Assembly: GCA_934330725.1 (NCBI GenBank)
Contig: CAKRGM010000032.1
Location: 1-28,538, forward strand
DNA length: 28,538 bases
DNA from: an uncultured Lachnospiraceae bacterium
GTDB taxonomy: Bacteria; Bacillota; Clostridia; Lachnospirales; Lachnospiraceae
Reading direction: 5' to 3'
Part shown: positions 1-8,042 of the stretch, in pieces
Numbering within the stretch: position 1 is the stretch's first letter
Layout: each line of letters begins with the position of its first letter
Made by a program: the position numbers and the translations under genes
The notes under the pieces: model-generated
What the model was told of the DNA's origin: nothing
Database searches by the model: none
What the model saw: only the letters and a program-made list of their open reading frames with translations

Positions 1-57
1 AAATTTATAAGAAATGTGAAAAATATGAATCTTCCAAATTGGCAGGCTGTAAAATAA
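1..57 (+). CDS. C-terminal tail of an upstream gene (partial)
   Basis: Frame 1 is open from the window edge and stops at TAA 55-57, giving 18 residues that end in LPNWQAVK. It lies on the same strand as the exonuclease gene and just upstream of that gene's promoter, which is what the end of a preceding gene would look like. Nothing in so short a stretch identifies the protein, and it could be chance open frame in AT-rich intergenic DNA. Confidence 0.3.
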   Translation, partial: KFIRNVKNMNLPNWQAVK

Positions 58-58
58 A

Positions 59-76
59 TTTACCTTTCAAAGCTGG
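59..76. repeat. 18-nt sequence repeated in inverted orientation at the far end of the window
   Basis: Bases 59-76 are the exact reverse complement of bases 28462-28479. The match is 18 nt and stops on both sides. Both copies are intergenic. An exact 18-nt match is unlikely by chance in 28 kb even with the AT bias, so this may be one member of a dispersed intergenic repeat family. No function is assigned. Confidence 0.5.
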
Positions 77-92
77 CCATACTGTAACAAAG

Positions 93-121
93 TTGCTTAT
101 AAATGTGGATTAGTGTATAAT
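93..121 (+). promoter_or_regulatory. Sigma-A promoter of the exonuclease gene
   Basis: TTGCTT (93-98) and TATAAT (116-121) are separated by 17 nt. The -10 is perfect and the -35 matches 4 of 6. It lies about 50 nt upstream of the ATG at 173. Confidence 0.65.
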
Positions 122-172
122 AAAAACAGCACAGATTTAACTCTGAAAAAGATATGTCGAAGGTAGAGCGTT

Positions 173-1129
173 ATGAATTATATTGTATTAGATCTTGAGT
201 GGAACCAAAGTCCAAATGGAAAAGAATATTCTATAGCGGAAATGCCTTTTGAGATAATTCAGATAGGGGCTGTTAAAATGACGCATGATATGCAGCAGGT
301 CAGTGAATTTGAACGGTGGATTAATCCCAGACAATACACTCAGCTTCATTCGGTAATACAGGAGCTTCTTGGAATAACAAGTGACGAACTTAAGGAAAAA
401 GGGAAAGATTTTCACGATGTTATCAGGGAGTTTTTAGACTGGTGTGGAGATGACTATATTTTCTGTACATGGGGAAGCGCGGATCTTATCGAGCTTCAGC
501 GAAATATGAATTATTATGGTATTGAGAACAGATTTCCAATGCCATTCACATATTATGATGTACAAAAACTGTTTAGTATCGCATATATGGATGGAAAAAG
601 CAGAATAACGTTGCAGCATGCAATTGAAATGCTTGATATTATACAGGATGAAGAATATCATTTTGCTCTTAATGATGCCAGATATACAGCTAAGGTCATG
701 CAAAGGCTTGACATGAACAGCGTTGGAAAATATTTAAATATAGATACGTATAAAATCCCAGACTCAGCCAGGAACGAGATATGTATGGATTTCGGAGAAT
801 ATTGTAAATACATTTCCAGAGGCTTTAAGGACAGAGATGCAGCATTATCAGACAGAAACGTACGTGCATGTAAATGTTTTAAATGCGGAAAAAATTTAAA
901 GAAGATTAATAAGTGGTTTGCAACAAACAGTAAGACCTATTATGGATTATTCAGTTGCGAACAACATGGCCTTATAAAGGGGCGTTTTAAGGTTAAACAG
1001 GCTGATAACAAAATGTATTATGTTGTGAAGATAATGAAGCTTACAGATGAAAAAGGCGCAGCAAAGATAGGACAGAAAAAGGCTCATGAAATAGAGCACA
1101 GACGGGAAAAAAGACATAAAAAGGCATAA
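173..1129 (+). CDS. DEDDh-family 3'-5' exonuclease with C-terminal Cys/His cluster
   Basis: This is a 318-aa protein of the RNase T/DnaQ exonuclease superfamily, which removes nucleotides from 3' ends by two-metal catalysis. The DEDDh residues are visible: D7 and E9 in VLDLEWNQ, D104 in GSADLIEL, and H163 with D168 in HFALNDARYTAK. The catalytic domain covers roughly residues 1-185. The remainder carries C233, C235 and C238 (CKCFKCGK) and C262/H265 (SCEQHG), a likely zinc-ribbon-like site, followed by a very basic tail. The substrate (DNA or RNA) cannot be told from the sequence. It looks monocistronic: promoter at 93-121, terminator at 1145-1190. The start follows a weak GAAGGTAG-like SD, and no better start is seen. 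The exonuclease call is firm; a specific cellular role is not. Confidence 0.88.
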   Translation: MNYIVLDLEWNQSPNGKEYSIAEMPFEIIQIGAVKMTHDMQQVSEFERWINPRQYTQLHSVIQELLGITSDELKEKGKDFHDVIREFLDWCGDDYIFCTWGSADLIELQRNMNYYGIENRFPMPFTYYDVQKLFSIAYMDGKSRITLQHAIEMLDIIQDEEYHFALNDARYTAKVMQRLDMNSVGKYLNIDTYKIPDSARNEICMDFGEYCKYISRGFKDRDAALSDRNVRACKCFKCGKNLKKINKWFATNSKTYYGLFSCEQHGLIKGRFKVKQADNKMYYVVKIMKLTDEKGAAKIGQKKAHEIEHRREKRHKKA

Positions 1130-1144
1130 GATATAAAAATATTT

Positions 1145-1190
1145 AAAATAAGCAGTCAGCTCTCAAATTCCTGAGCTGACTGCTTATTTT
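1145..1190. terminator. Bidirectional intrinsic terminator
   Basis: A perfect 18-bp stem (1145-1162 with 1173-1190) encloses a 10-nt loop. The core is AGCAGTCAGCTC / GAGCTGACTGCT, flanked by A-rich and T-rich arms on both sides. It lies between the convergent exonuclease and MraY-like genes and can serve both. Confidence 0.9.
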
Positions 1191-1209
1191 GTATTTTATA
1201 TTCTATATT

Positions 1210-2172
1210 TTATACAAGTGCATAAATTATTCCGATTCCGATGATAAGCTGTATAATTGCAAATCTGAAAACGACTTGGGAATCTGACCATTCAAGCTTT
1301 TTACGCATATGATCATGAATTGGTGTCCTTATATTTTTCATCAGGTTTATATGAAGGAATCTCATAAAAGAAACCTTTATAAGACCAAGTCCTCCATCCA
1401 GAATAAGCATTAATGCAACCGGGATATAAAGCAATGGGTGGTTAAGCTTTAAGAATGTAAAAGCTATAAATACACCAATGGCTCTTGACCCTGCATCACC
1501 CATAAGAAGGCGGCTCGGTGAAGCATTAAACCACAGATAACCTAAAATACACACAACTAAAATAAGGACAGAATGCCTGAACTCAGGTGCTGTGTCAAAC
1601 ATACAGCAGAGTATGTATGCAGTTGACAGTGTAATTATGGAAAGTGTTCCGCAAAGTCCATCGACACCATCGGAACAGTTTGTAACATTAATGCTTACCC
1701 AGATAAGTATAACAATAAGAATTCCGTAAATTACAGGATTAAGTGTAACAGTTACACCTGCAAAAGCCAGATCAAATGTGTTTGGGTTGTAATGCAGGTA
1801 GGTAATTGCCGCAACAATTGCAATTGCGAAATCTATAAGGCCCTTTTTTAAATTGCCCCATGGAGCTTTTGCGCTGTCGTCAAGATAACCGCTTAACATT
1901 GCGGCAACTGTGAGGATAATATAGATTATTAATTCAGTTTCAGGTTTTATAAACAGCAGGCATGTTATCGTAAACGTAAGAATAAAAATAATTCCTGCAC
2001 CACGTGGTTTTCCAACAGATTTTGAGCCATTTATTGCAAAAGCACGCCCTGCATCCCTGGGAAGTACATTTTTTCCGAGAGATATTGAAACACATGTAAG
2101 TATGAATGCAAATATTACACTTACAAAAGTTATTTCCTTTATACCTGCAGAATTGATTAAGTAGTAAATCAT
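1210..2172 (-). CDS. MraY-like phospho-N-acetylmuramoyl-pentapeptide transferase, stand-alone
   Basis: This is a 320-aa polytopic membrane protein of the polyprenyl-phosphate GlcNAc/MurNAc-phosphate transferase family. MraY moves phospho-MurNAc-pentapeptide from UDP to undecaprenyl phosphate to make lipid I. Visible motifs are YLDDS (D98, D99), NCSDGVDGL (N165, D168, D171) and MGDAGS (224-229), followed by TPIHDHMRKKLEWS (from 283), the region of the MraY HHH motif. That last motif, together with the SQVVFRFAIIQL segment after it, places the protein nearer MraY than WecA/TagO. Its middle His is Asp here (H286-D287-H288). No mur or fts genes are adjacent, so this may be a second or specialised copy. 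An SD-like AAAGGGG lies 10 nt upstream of the ATG. The substrate is inferred; another lipid-linked sugar-phosphate transferase remains possible. Confidence 0.85.
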   Translation of the reverse strand: MIYYLINSAGIKEITFVSVIFAFILTCVSISLGKNVLPRDAGRAFAINGSKSVGKPRGAGIIFILTFTITCLLFIKPETELIIYIILTVAAMLSGYLDDSAKAPWGNLKKGLIDFAIAIVAAITYLHYNPNTFDLAFAGVTVTLNPVIYGILIVILIWVSINVTNCSDGVDGLCGTLSIITLSTAYILCCMFDTAPEFRHSVLILVVCILGYLWFNASPSRLLMGDAGSRAIGVFIAFTFLKLNHPLLYIPVALMLILDGGLGLIKVSFMRFLHINLMKNIRTPIHDHMRKKLEWSDSQVVFRFAIIQLIIGIGIIYALV

Positions 2173-2237
2173 AACTTAGAGACCCCTTTTCGTATGGTTT
2201 TTAATTAAACGGATTAATTAATTTTTTAATATTAAGA

Positions 2238-2266
2238 GTATACCATACTATATTAAGTATGGGTAC
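2238..2266. other. Inverted repeat in the mraY-like/glgB divergent intergenic region
   Basis: Bases 2173-2427 separate the divergently transcribed MraY-like gene and glgB. The stretch is very AT-rich and holds CCATACT (2243-2249) and AGTATGG (2256-2262) around a 6-nt loop, with outer GTA/TAC arms. It could be an operator or a weak hairpin. I found several TATAAT-like hexamers here but no pair with good spacing, so no promoter is claimed. Confidence 0.3.
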
Positions 2267-2427
2267 AAAAAATTAAAAATAAAAGCAAAAGAATGGAATA
2301 TTGAAATAAAATAGAGTATAATATTTTATACAATATAATGATGTTAGAGCCAAAATAATTTTGCCTTTAACCTTATCATATAATGTATAAATAAAATATG
2401 AGCAAACATCATAGAAGGGCGGTTTTT

Positions 2428-4353
2428 ATGGGAAAGAAAGATACTACAGAAGTTTTTATGACAGAGCTTGATACATATTTATTCGGACAGGGAACACATT
2501 ATGAGATTTATAATAAAATGGGTGCACACAAGGCAGTAAAAGACGGGGTTGAAGGAGTTTACTTTGCGGTATGGGCGCCTAATGCCAGGGAAGTTCATGT
2601 AGTAGGGGATTTTAACGGATGGAATACAGATGAATGCAGGATGTCACCGGTATCTGACGGTGGTGTCTATGAGCTGTTTGTTCCGGGGGCATGTGAAGGA
2701 CAGATGTATAAATTTTATATTATCACTCCGGGTGGAGAGGGTATATATAAGGCTGATCCATATGCCAATGCTGCACAGCTTCGCCCTGAAACAGCTTCAG
2801 TCATTACAGATCTCAGTGGATTTAAATGGTCAGATGATGAATGGATTGAGGAAAAGAAAAAGGAAGATCATCTGAATGTTCCTGTATGCATATATGAGTG
2901 TCATCTTGGTTCATGGAAGAAGAAAAATGATGGAACAGAAGACGGATATATGAATTATCGTGAAATTGCACCGCAGCTTGCTGATTATGTGAAAAAAATG
3001 GGGTATACACATATTGAGCTGATGGGAATTGCAGAATATCCTTTTGATGGTTCGTGGGGATATCAGGTCACAGGATACTATGCACCAACGGCACGTTATG
3101 GAACACCTGAGGATTTTATGTATTTTATTGATTATATGCATAAGAATGGAATTGCAGTTATTCTTGACTGGGTGCCGGCTCATTTTCCAAAGGATGCGCA
3201 TGGACTTGCTGATTTTGATGGTGGATGTGTATATGAGTATTCTGACCCGAGAAAGGGAGAGCATCCGGACTGGGGAACTAAAGTTTTCGATTATTCAAAG
3301 AATGAAGTAGCTAATTTCCTTATTGCTAACGGGATGTTCTGGGTAGACAAGTTTCATGTTGATGGTTTAAGAGTTGATGCTGTTGCATCAATGCTGTATC
3401 TGGATTATGGCCGCAGTGAGGGAAACTGGGTTCCTAATAAATATGGTGGAAACGGAAATCTTGAAGCTATGAGCTTTTTAAAGCATTTTAATTCCATGAT
3501 GAGAAAACGTTTCCCACAGGCTGTTACGATTGCAGAGGAATCAACAGCATGGCCGATGGTAAGTGGAGATCCTGATAATGGAGAATGCCTTGGCTTTACA
3601 TTTAAATGGAATATGGGATGGATGCACGATTTCCTTGAATATATGAAACTTGATCCATATTTCAGAAAATTTAATCATAATAAGCTGACGTTTAGTCTCA
3701 TGTATGCGTATAGTGAGAATTTTGTACTTGTGCTTTCTCATGATGAGGTGGTACATCTTAAGTGTTCAATGATAGCAAAGATGCCGGGGACAATGGAAGA
3801 AAAATTTGCGAATCTCAAACTTGCATATGCATATATGTGTGGACATCCCGGTAAGAAGCTTTTATTTATGGGTCAGGATTTTGCACAGTGGAATGAGTGG
3901 AGTGAGAAAAAGGAACTCGACTGGAAACTGCTTGAGAATAAAGAAAATGAGCATTTGCTGGAATTTACAAGAAAATGCAATATGCTATATAGAAAATATC
4001 CATGTCTTTATGCAACTGATTATAGTCCGGAAGGCTTTAGGTGGATAAATGCAAATGACTGCGACAACAGTGTATATTCATTTATCAGAATAAGTCCGAA
4101 CGGAAGAAAACATTTACTTTTTGTGCTTAATTTTACACCTATTGAGCGCAAAAAATTCAGAGTGGGAGTACCTGCAAAGGTAAATTACAAGCTTGTACTT
4201 GGAAATGATGAAAATAACCAGAAAAAAATTCTTTCGGTTACGAAAGGTGATTGTGACGGATATTCAAAATCAATTCTTGTTGATATTCCGGCATACGGAG
4301 TATGTGTATATGAGTTCAGTAGCAAAAAGCTTGAGGAACCTACACATATATAA
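2428..4353 (+). CDS. glgB: 1,4-alpha-glucan branching enzyme
   Basis: This GH13 enzyme cuts alpha-1,4-glucan chains and re-attaches the piece by an alpha-1,6 bond during glycogen synthesis in the cytosol. From the ATG at 2428 the protein is 641 aa, usual for GlgB. An N-terminal CBM48 lies near residues 40-120 (FAVWAPNAREVHVVGDFNGW), followed by the TIM barrel. Catalytic residues are visible: D317 (nucleophile, GLRVDAVASMLYLDY), E370 (acid/base, TIAEEST) and D439 (LSHDEVVH). A C-terminal beta domain ends the protein. The in-frame ATG at 2398 has no SD, whereas the ATG at 2428 has GAAGGGCGG just upstream, so 2428 is preferred; a third ATG at 2458 is possible. No other glg genes are adjacent, so the gene appears to be a single transcription unit closed by the terminator at 4391. 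Confidence 0.95.
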   Translation: MGKKDTTEVFMTELDTYLFGQGTHYEIYNKMGAHKAVKDGVEGVYFAVWAPNAREVHVVGDFNGWNTDECRMSPVSDGGVYELFVPGACEGQMYKFYIITPGGEGIYKADPYANAAQLRPETASVITDLSGFKWSDDEWIEEKKKEDHLNVPVCIYECHLGSWKKKNDGTEDGYMNYREIAPQLADYVKKMGYTHIELMGIAEYPFDGSWGYQVTGYYAPTARYGTPEDFMYFIDYMHKNGIAVILDWVPAHFPKDAHGLADFDGGCVYEYSDPRKGEHPDWGTKVFDYSKNEVANFLIANGMFWVDKFHVDGLRVDAVASMLYLDYGRSEGNWVPNKYGGNGNLEAMSFLKHFNSMMRKRFPQAVTIAEESTAWPMVSGDPDNGECLGFTFKWNMGWMHDFLEYMKLDPYFRKFNHNKLTFSLMYAYSENFVLVLSHDEVVHLKCSMIAKMPGTMEEKFANLKLAYAYMCGHPGKKLLFMGQDFAQWNEWSEKKELDWKLLENKENEHLLEFTRKCNMLYRKYPCLYATDYSPEGFRWINANDCDNSVYSFIRISPNGRKHLLFVLNFTPIERKKFRVGVPAKVNYKLVLGNDENNQKKILSVTKGDCDGYSKSILVDIPAYGVCVYEFSSKKLEEPTHI

Positions 4354-4390
4354 TTAAGATCTGTTTAAATAATTACATAAATATGCCGAT

Positions 4391-4456
4391 AATACCTGTA
4401 TGGAATATGTTTTGCAGATAATGCAGACAAACATGTTTCATACAGGTATTTTTTCT
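4391..4456 (+). terminator. Intrinsic terminator of glgB
   Basis: A 22-bp stem including two G-U pairs (4391-4412 with 4429-4450) is followed by a T-rich run reaching 4456. It sits 37 nt after the glgB stop codon. Confidence 0.85.
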
Positions 4457-4615
4457 TTGAAAGATTCTTTTGAAGAAACCGGATAAATTTAATATTAACC
4501 TGATTTTAACAAAATAGAACAAATCAGGCGGATAAAATAAATTTAAATAAATTTGAATAAATTCAAGCGCGGTATCACAGCAGAATATAAAGCAGAAAGA
4601 TATGAGGGAGCATAT

Positions 4616-7600
4616 ATGGGATATACTATACCAGGTGCACAGTTTGGCAACGGACAGGAAATTAAACAGGGAGCATCAATAAATATAAAGAGTAATAAAG
4701 AAGAAAAATCAGGCACAAGGATACAAAGTTTTCAGGGAGTACTTTTATCCGGTGCACAGGTGAACAGATCTAAGATGGATAGTAATACATACAGATCACT
4801 TCTTAATGAAACAGATGATGTAAAACAACAGATTATGAACAGTGCGTCAGCGGCAAAAGACAATTTAAAAGCACTGTTTAACAGATTATCAGGTGCGGAT
4901 GCTGTAGAAATTGATAAGGATGGGTTTAATCTTAACGACATGACACAGGATGAGATGGTAGGAATTGTAGATAAGATAAAGATTCAGCTTGCAACATACT
5001 GTGATGATTATCAGCTGACTACAGCGGGGGGAATATCAAAAGAAGAAATATGCATGGTAACGGGAAATGATGCATTGGCAGATAAGGTAGAGCAGAAGCT
5101 CAACTCGGCAAATGTACCGGTTACACAGAATAATGCAGCTGAGATGACAGTTGCAGTTAATAAAGTTTCACAGCTTACACAGCTTACAGAAAATGCGAAA
5201 AATTATCTGGTTGCTAATCATCTTGACCCTACAATTGACAATGTATATATGGCAGAACATATAAATCAGGATAATGCATCTGACAACATTTCCACGCCAA
5301 AGGACATGGCAAAGGATATAAAGGAATCGGAAGTAAGTGATGAGGAGTGGAGCCAGATTGAAGGACAGGTAAAGGATATTCTTAAAGAGGCAGGACTTGA
5401 GGTTAATGATCAGAATCTGAATAACGCAAGGGAATTCTTAAAAAGAAAAATACCTGTTGTTAAAAATACACTTTTATATAAGGCACAACTTGATAAATTG
5501 AATTTTTCGGACATTGATAAAGACAGTGACAGCATAATGGATAATATCGTTGATGCGCTTAAGGATGGAAAGACGGCAGGCAGCGCGTTGCTTATAGGAA
5601 AGCAAAGTGTTATAAAGCGTGTTGCATCGGCAATCAATGTCTTAAACAGTGCCACGTATAAAAATGTTGAGGATATAGTTAATAATGGAAAAGATCTTAC
5701 AATAGAGAATCTTAGATTTTCAATGGGAACGATAGATAAGGCGGCTAAAGCCTTTGGTTATGCGGTAAGTTCTGATAATACTGAAGGAACAGTAAATAAT
5801 CCTGAAGATTCAATACAGGCAATGGACATAAATACTCAGAAGCAGCCTGATAATAATCAGGAAAATCAGATAAATTCAGATGATAACCGGAAAAATCAAA
5901 TAAAGACGGATGAATTTTACAGGAACCTGCAGGAAGCGAGAATAAGGCTTACGGCGAGTGCAGGAATGTATCTTGTTAATAAGGGAATTGATATTGAGAC
6001 AGTTCCTGTTACACAGCTTGTAAAAGAGCTGCAGGATTATGAGCAGACAGAAGCAGTTAAGAGTGGTATGAGTGCAGAAGGAATAAAGACAATGTCGCTG
6101 GTAAGAAAAGCGATGTTTGATATAGAAAATGCACCTGATGAAACAATTGGAAAGGTTGTGGCAGAAAAGCAGGACAGTGAAGCACTTACAATCAATGATT
6201 TTGCCCGACAGGGTGAGGATCTTAGAAGGCAGTATGAGCAGGCCGGTAAAGAATATGAAACCTTTGGAACAAAAGAAAGAAAAGATTATGGCGATTCTGT
6301 TGATAAGGCAATTAAAGCCAGTACAGATGATATATTAAGAGAACTCGGTATAGATGACAGCCAGGCAAATCGTGATGCCATAAGAATTCTTGGAATGAAT
6401 GGCATGGAAATTAATGCTGACAGTATAAATAACATAAAAGAAATTTATTCAACATTAAAGAATATAGTAAATAACATGAATCCTGATATAGTTATGAATA
6501 TGATAAAGGAAAATATTAATCCTCTTAACAGTGACATTCATGTTGTTGACATGTATGTTAATCAAATGAAGAGTGAAAATAATGCAGAAAATGCAGCTGA
6601 AAAATACAGCAGCTTTTTATTCAGGCTTGACAGAACAGATTCAATAACGCCACAGGAGAGAAAACAGTTTATAGGAATCTATAAAATGCTTAATATATTT
6701 ACGAAAGATGCAGGAGTTGCAATTGGAGCACTTGTCAAGCAGGATGCCGATATAACAATGCAGAATCTGTTTACTGCATATGAAAGCAGAAGGGCGGGCG
6801 GAATAGATTCACGTATAGATGACAGTACACCTCAGATACAGGCAGTAAAGAACTATTACGAGAACCTTTTTTCAGATACAGCATCAAGCATTACGCCACT
6901 TACTTTAAAGAAGTTAAATGATGAACAGGAAATCATAGAAAGACAGGTGGAAGGTTTCTGCGAGGCAGCCAAAATGGCATTTGATGAAAAGGAAGAGGCA
7001 GCATATTATAATGAATATCTTGAACAGATGAGACAGGCCGCTGATGCAGAAAACCGTGTCATAGAGCAGCTTGCGAACAATAATCAGCCTGTAACCTTAA
7101 ATAATATTAAGGCAATGGAAAGCATTATGCAGGGTGAATTTTTTGGGAAAATATTTACTAATATAGAAAAGGGCAAAAATGACACATATGGAAAAGAAAG
7201 CAAAGGCAGTGAAGGTAATCAGAATGATTATAAAGAGTTAAAAGAAAATGCAGATGCTTTCATTGAAAAAATCGGACATAAAGAAGTTCTTGATAATGCC
7301 TATGACATTTTAAAGGAAAACAGTGACCGTCAGCTTAAGAATGCAATTGACAGTAATAAAACAGGTGATTATGAAAATATCGAGGAGCTTAGAAGAATAA
7401 ATAAAGAGATTGGTCTTATAAAAAATCTCAGTTTAAAGCACGATTACAAAATACCATTTGTTACAAAAAAGGGCATTGCAGCAATTAATCTGACGCTTAT
7501 ACAGGATGATGAGAACAGAGGCAGGGTATCAGTCAATTTTAACACTGAAGAATTTGGAAATGTTTCAGTTGAAATGCAGGTTAATACAGACAAGGTAAAT

Positions 7601-7822
7601 ATTTATGCGATGTCTGATAAAGATGATTTATGGCTTAAAGATAAGCTTGATACATTAAGTGACAGTATAAAAGATGACTTTGGCATAGACAATGTACAGG
7701 TCAGCGTGACAAGATGTGACAGAATCTCAAGGGTGACATATGCTGCAGCAGCAGACAGTGTTGCAACGGATAAGCTTTATGGAATGGCAAAATGTGTGAT
7801 TAAGGCTGTTACGCAGGATTAA
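4616..7822 (+). CDS. Large flagellar-locus protein with FliK-like C-terminus
   Basis: This is a 1068-aa, mostly hydrophilic and helical protein with no signal peptide or TM segment. It has an Asn/Gln/Asp-rich linker near residues 405-435. The last ~130 residues change character: from about 941 there is a beta-rich segment (IAAINLTLIQD, GRVSVNFN, NVSVEMQVNTDKVNIYAMS) followed by an amphipathic helix (LKDKLDTLSDSIKDDFGI) and VQVSVT. This is the pattern of the FliK hook-length-control C-terminal domain. Together with flagellin immediately downstream, it suggests a flagellar export, ruler or chaperone-like role; that is inference. The family may be one of the Lachnospiraceae flagellar DUFs (possibly DUF6240, from memory). 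The frame can be extended to a TTG at 4553 without an SD; the ATG at 4616 has GAGGGAG about 7 nt upstream and is chosen. Confidence 0.75.
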   Translation: MGYTIPGAQFGNGQEIKQGASINIKSNKEEKSGTRIQSFQGVLLSGAQVNRSKMDSNTYRSLLNETDDVKQQIMNSASAAKDNLKALFNRLSGADAVEIDKDGFNLNDMTQDEMVGIVDKIKIQLATYCDDYQLTTAGGISKEEICMVTGNDALADKVEQKLNSANVPVTQNNAAEMTVAVNKVSQLTQLTENAKNYLVANHLDPTIDNVYMAEHINQDNASDNISTPKDMAKDIKESEVSDEEWSQIEGQVKDILKEAGLEVNDQNLNNAREFLKRKIPVVKNTLLYKAQLDKLNFSDIDKDSDSIMDNIVDALKDGKTAGSALLIGKQSVIKRVASAINVLNSATYKNVEDIVNNGKDLTIENLRFSMGTIDKAAKAFGYAVSSDNTEGTVNNPEDSIQAMDINTQKQPDNNQENQINSDDNRKNQIKTDEFYRNLQEARIRLTASAGMYLVNKGIDIETVPVTQLVKELQDYEQTEAVKSGMSAEGIKTMSLVRKAMFDIENAPDETIGKVVAEKQDSEALTINDFARQGEDLRRQYEQAGKEYETFGTKERKDYGDSVDKAIKASTDDILRELGIDDSQANRDAIRILGMNGMEINADSINNIKEIYSTLKNIVNNMNPDIVMNMIKENINPLNSDIHVVDMYVNQMKSENNAENAAEKYSSFLFRLDRTDSITPQERKQFIGIYKMLNIFTKDAGVAIGALVKQDADITMQNLFTAYESRRAGGIDSRIDDSTPQIQAVKNYYENLFSDTASSITPLTLKKLNDEQEIIERQVEGFCEAAKMAFDEKEEAAYYNEYLEQMRQAADAENRVIEQLANNNQPVTLNNIKAMESIMQGEFFGKIFTNIEKGKNDTYGKESKGSEGNQNDYKELKENADAFIEKIGHKEVLDNAYDILKENSDRQLKNAIDSNKTGDYENIEELRRINKEIGLIKNLSLKHDYKIPFVTKKGIAAINLTLIQDDENRGRVSVNFNTEEFGNVSVEMQVNTDKVNIYAMSDKDDLWLKDKLDTLSDSIKDDFGIDNVQVSVTRCDRISRVTYAAAADSVATDKLYGMAKCVIKAVTQD

Positions 7823-7861
7823 TTATAAGGAAGTTGTTTATTGAAAAATGCCAGGTTAAAG

Positions 7862-7914
7862 ATTTGCAGATAATCAATTTGCAGATATTATATTTATAAG
7901 TTTTGTGACGATAA
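7862..7914 (+). promoter_or_regulatory. Candidate flagellin promoter region with direct repeat
   Basis: The 220-nt gap before flagellin holds a direct repeat ATTTGCAGATA (7862-7872 and 7877-7887). Overlapping it are a sigma-A-like pair, TTGCAG (7864-7869) and TATTAT (7886-7891), with a 16-nt spacer, and downstream a sigma-28-like -10, GACGATAA (7907-7914, 7 of 8 against GCCGATAA). The sigma-28 candidate lacks a TAAA -35 at the right distance. Either could drive flagellin; neither is strong. Confidence 0.35.
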
Positions 7915-7983
7915 TTATTATATGAACATAGTTGTGGTGTAGTTACATACAGATGTTTAAAGCTGTATGACAGACACAAATTA

Positions 7984-8002
7984 CTGCACCGGGCAGGTGC
8001 AG
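7984..8002 (+). other. Hairpin in the flagellin 5' leader
   Basis: CTGCACC and GGTGCAG form a perfect 7-bp GC-rich stem around a 5-nt loop, 41 nt upstream of the flagellin start codon. The SD that follows reads ATGGAGA (8029-8035), which contains the ANGGA core recognised by CsrA. A translational control site is possible but unproven; the hairpin might instead be a transcript stabiliser. Confidence 0.5.
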
Positions 8003-8042
8003 CTGTTTTGCTACATGTTATTTAAGAAATGGAGAATAGAAT

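Noticed and set aside
4476..4535. Sigma-28-like boxes (ACCGGATAA and GCGGATAA) before the FliK-like gene
   Set aside because: Each lacks a TAAA -35 at 15-16 nt, and similar partial matches are common in this AT-rich DNA.
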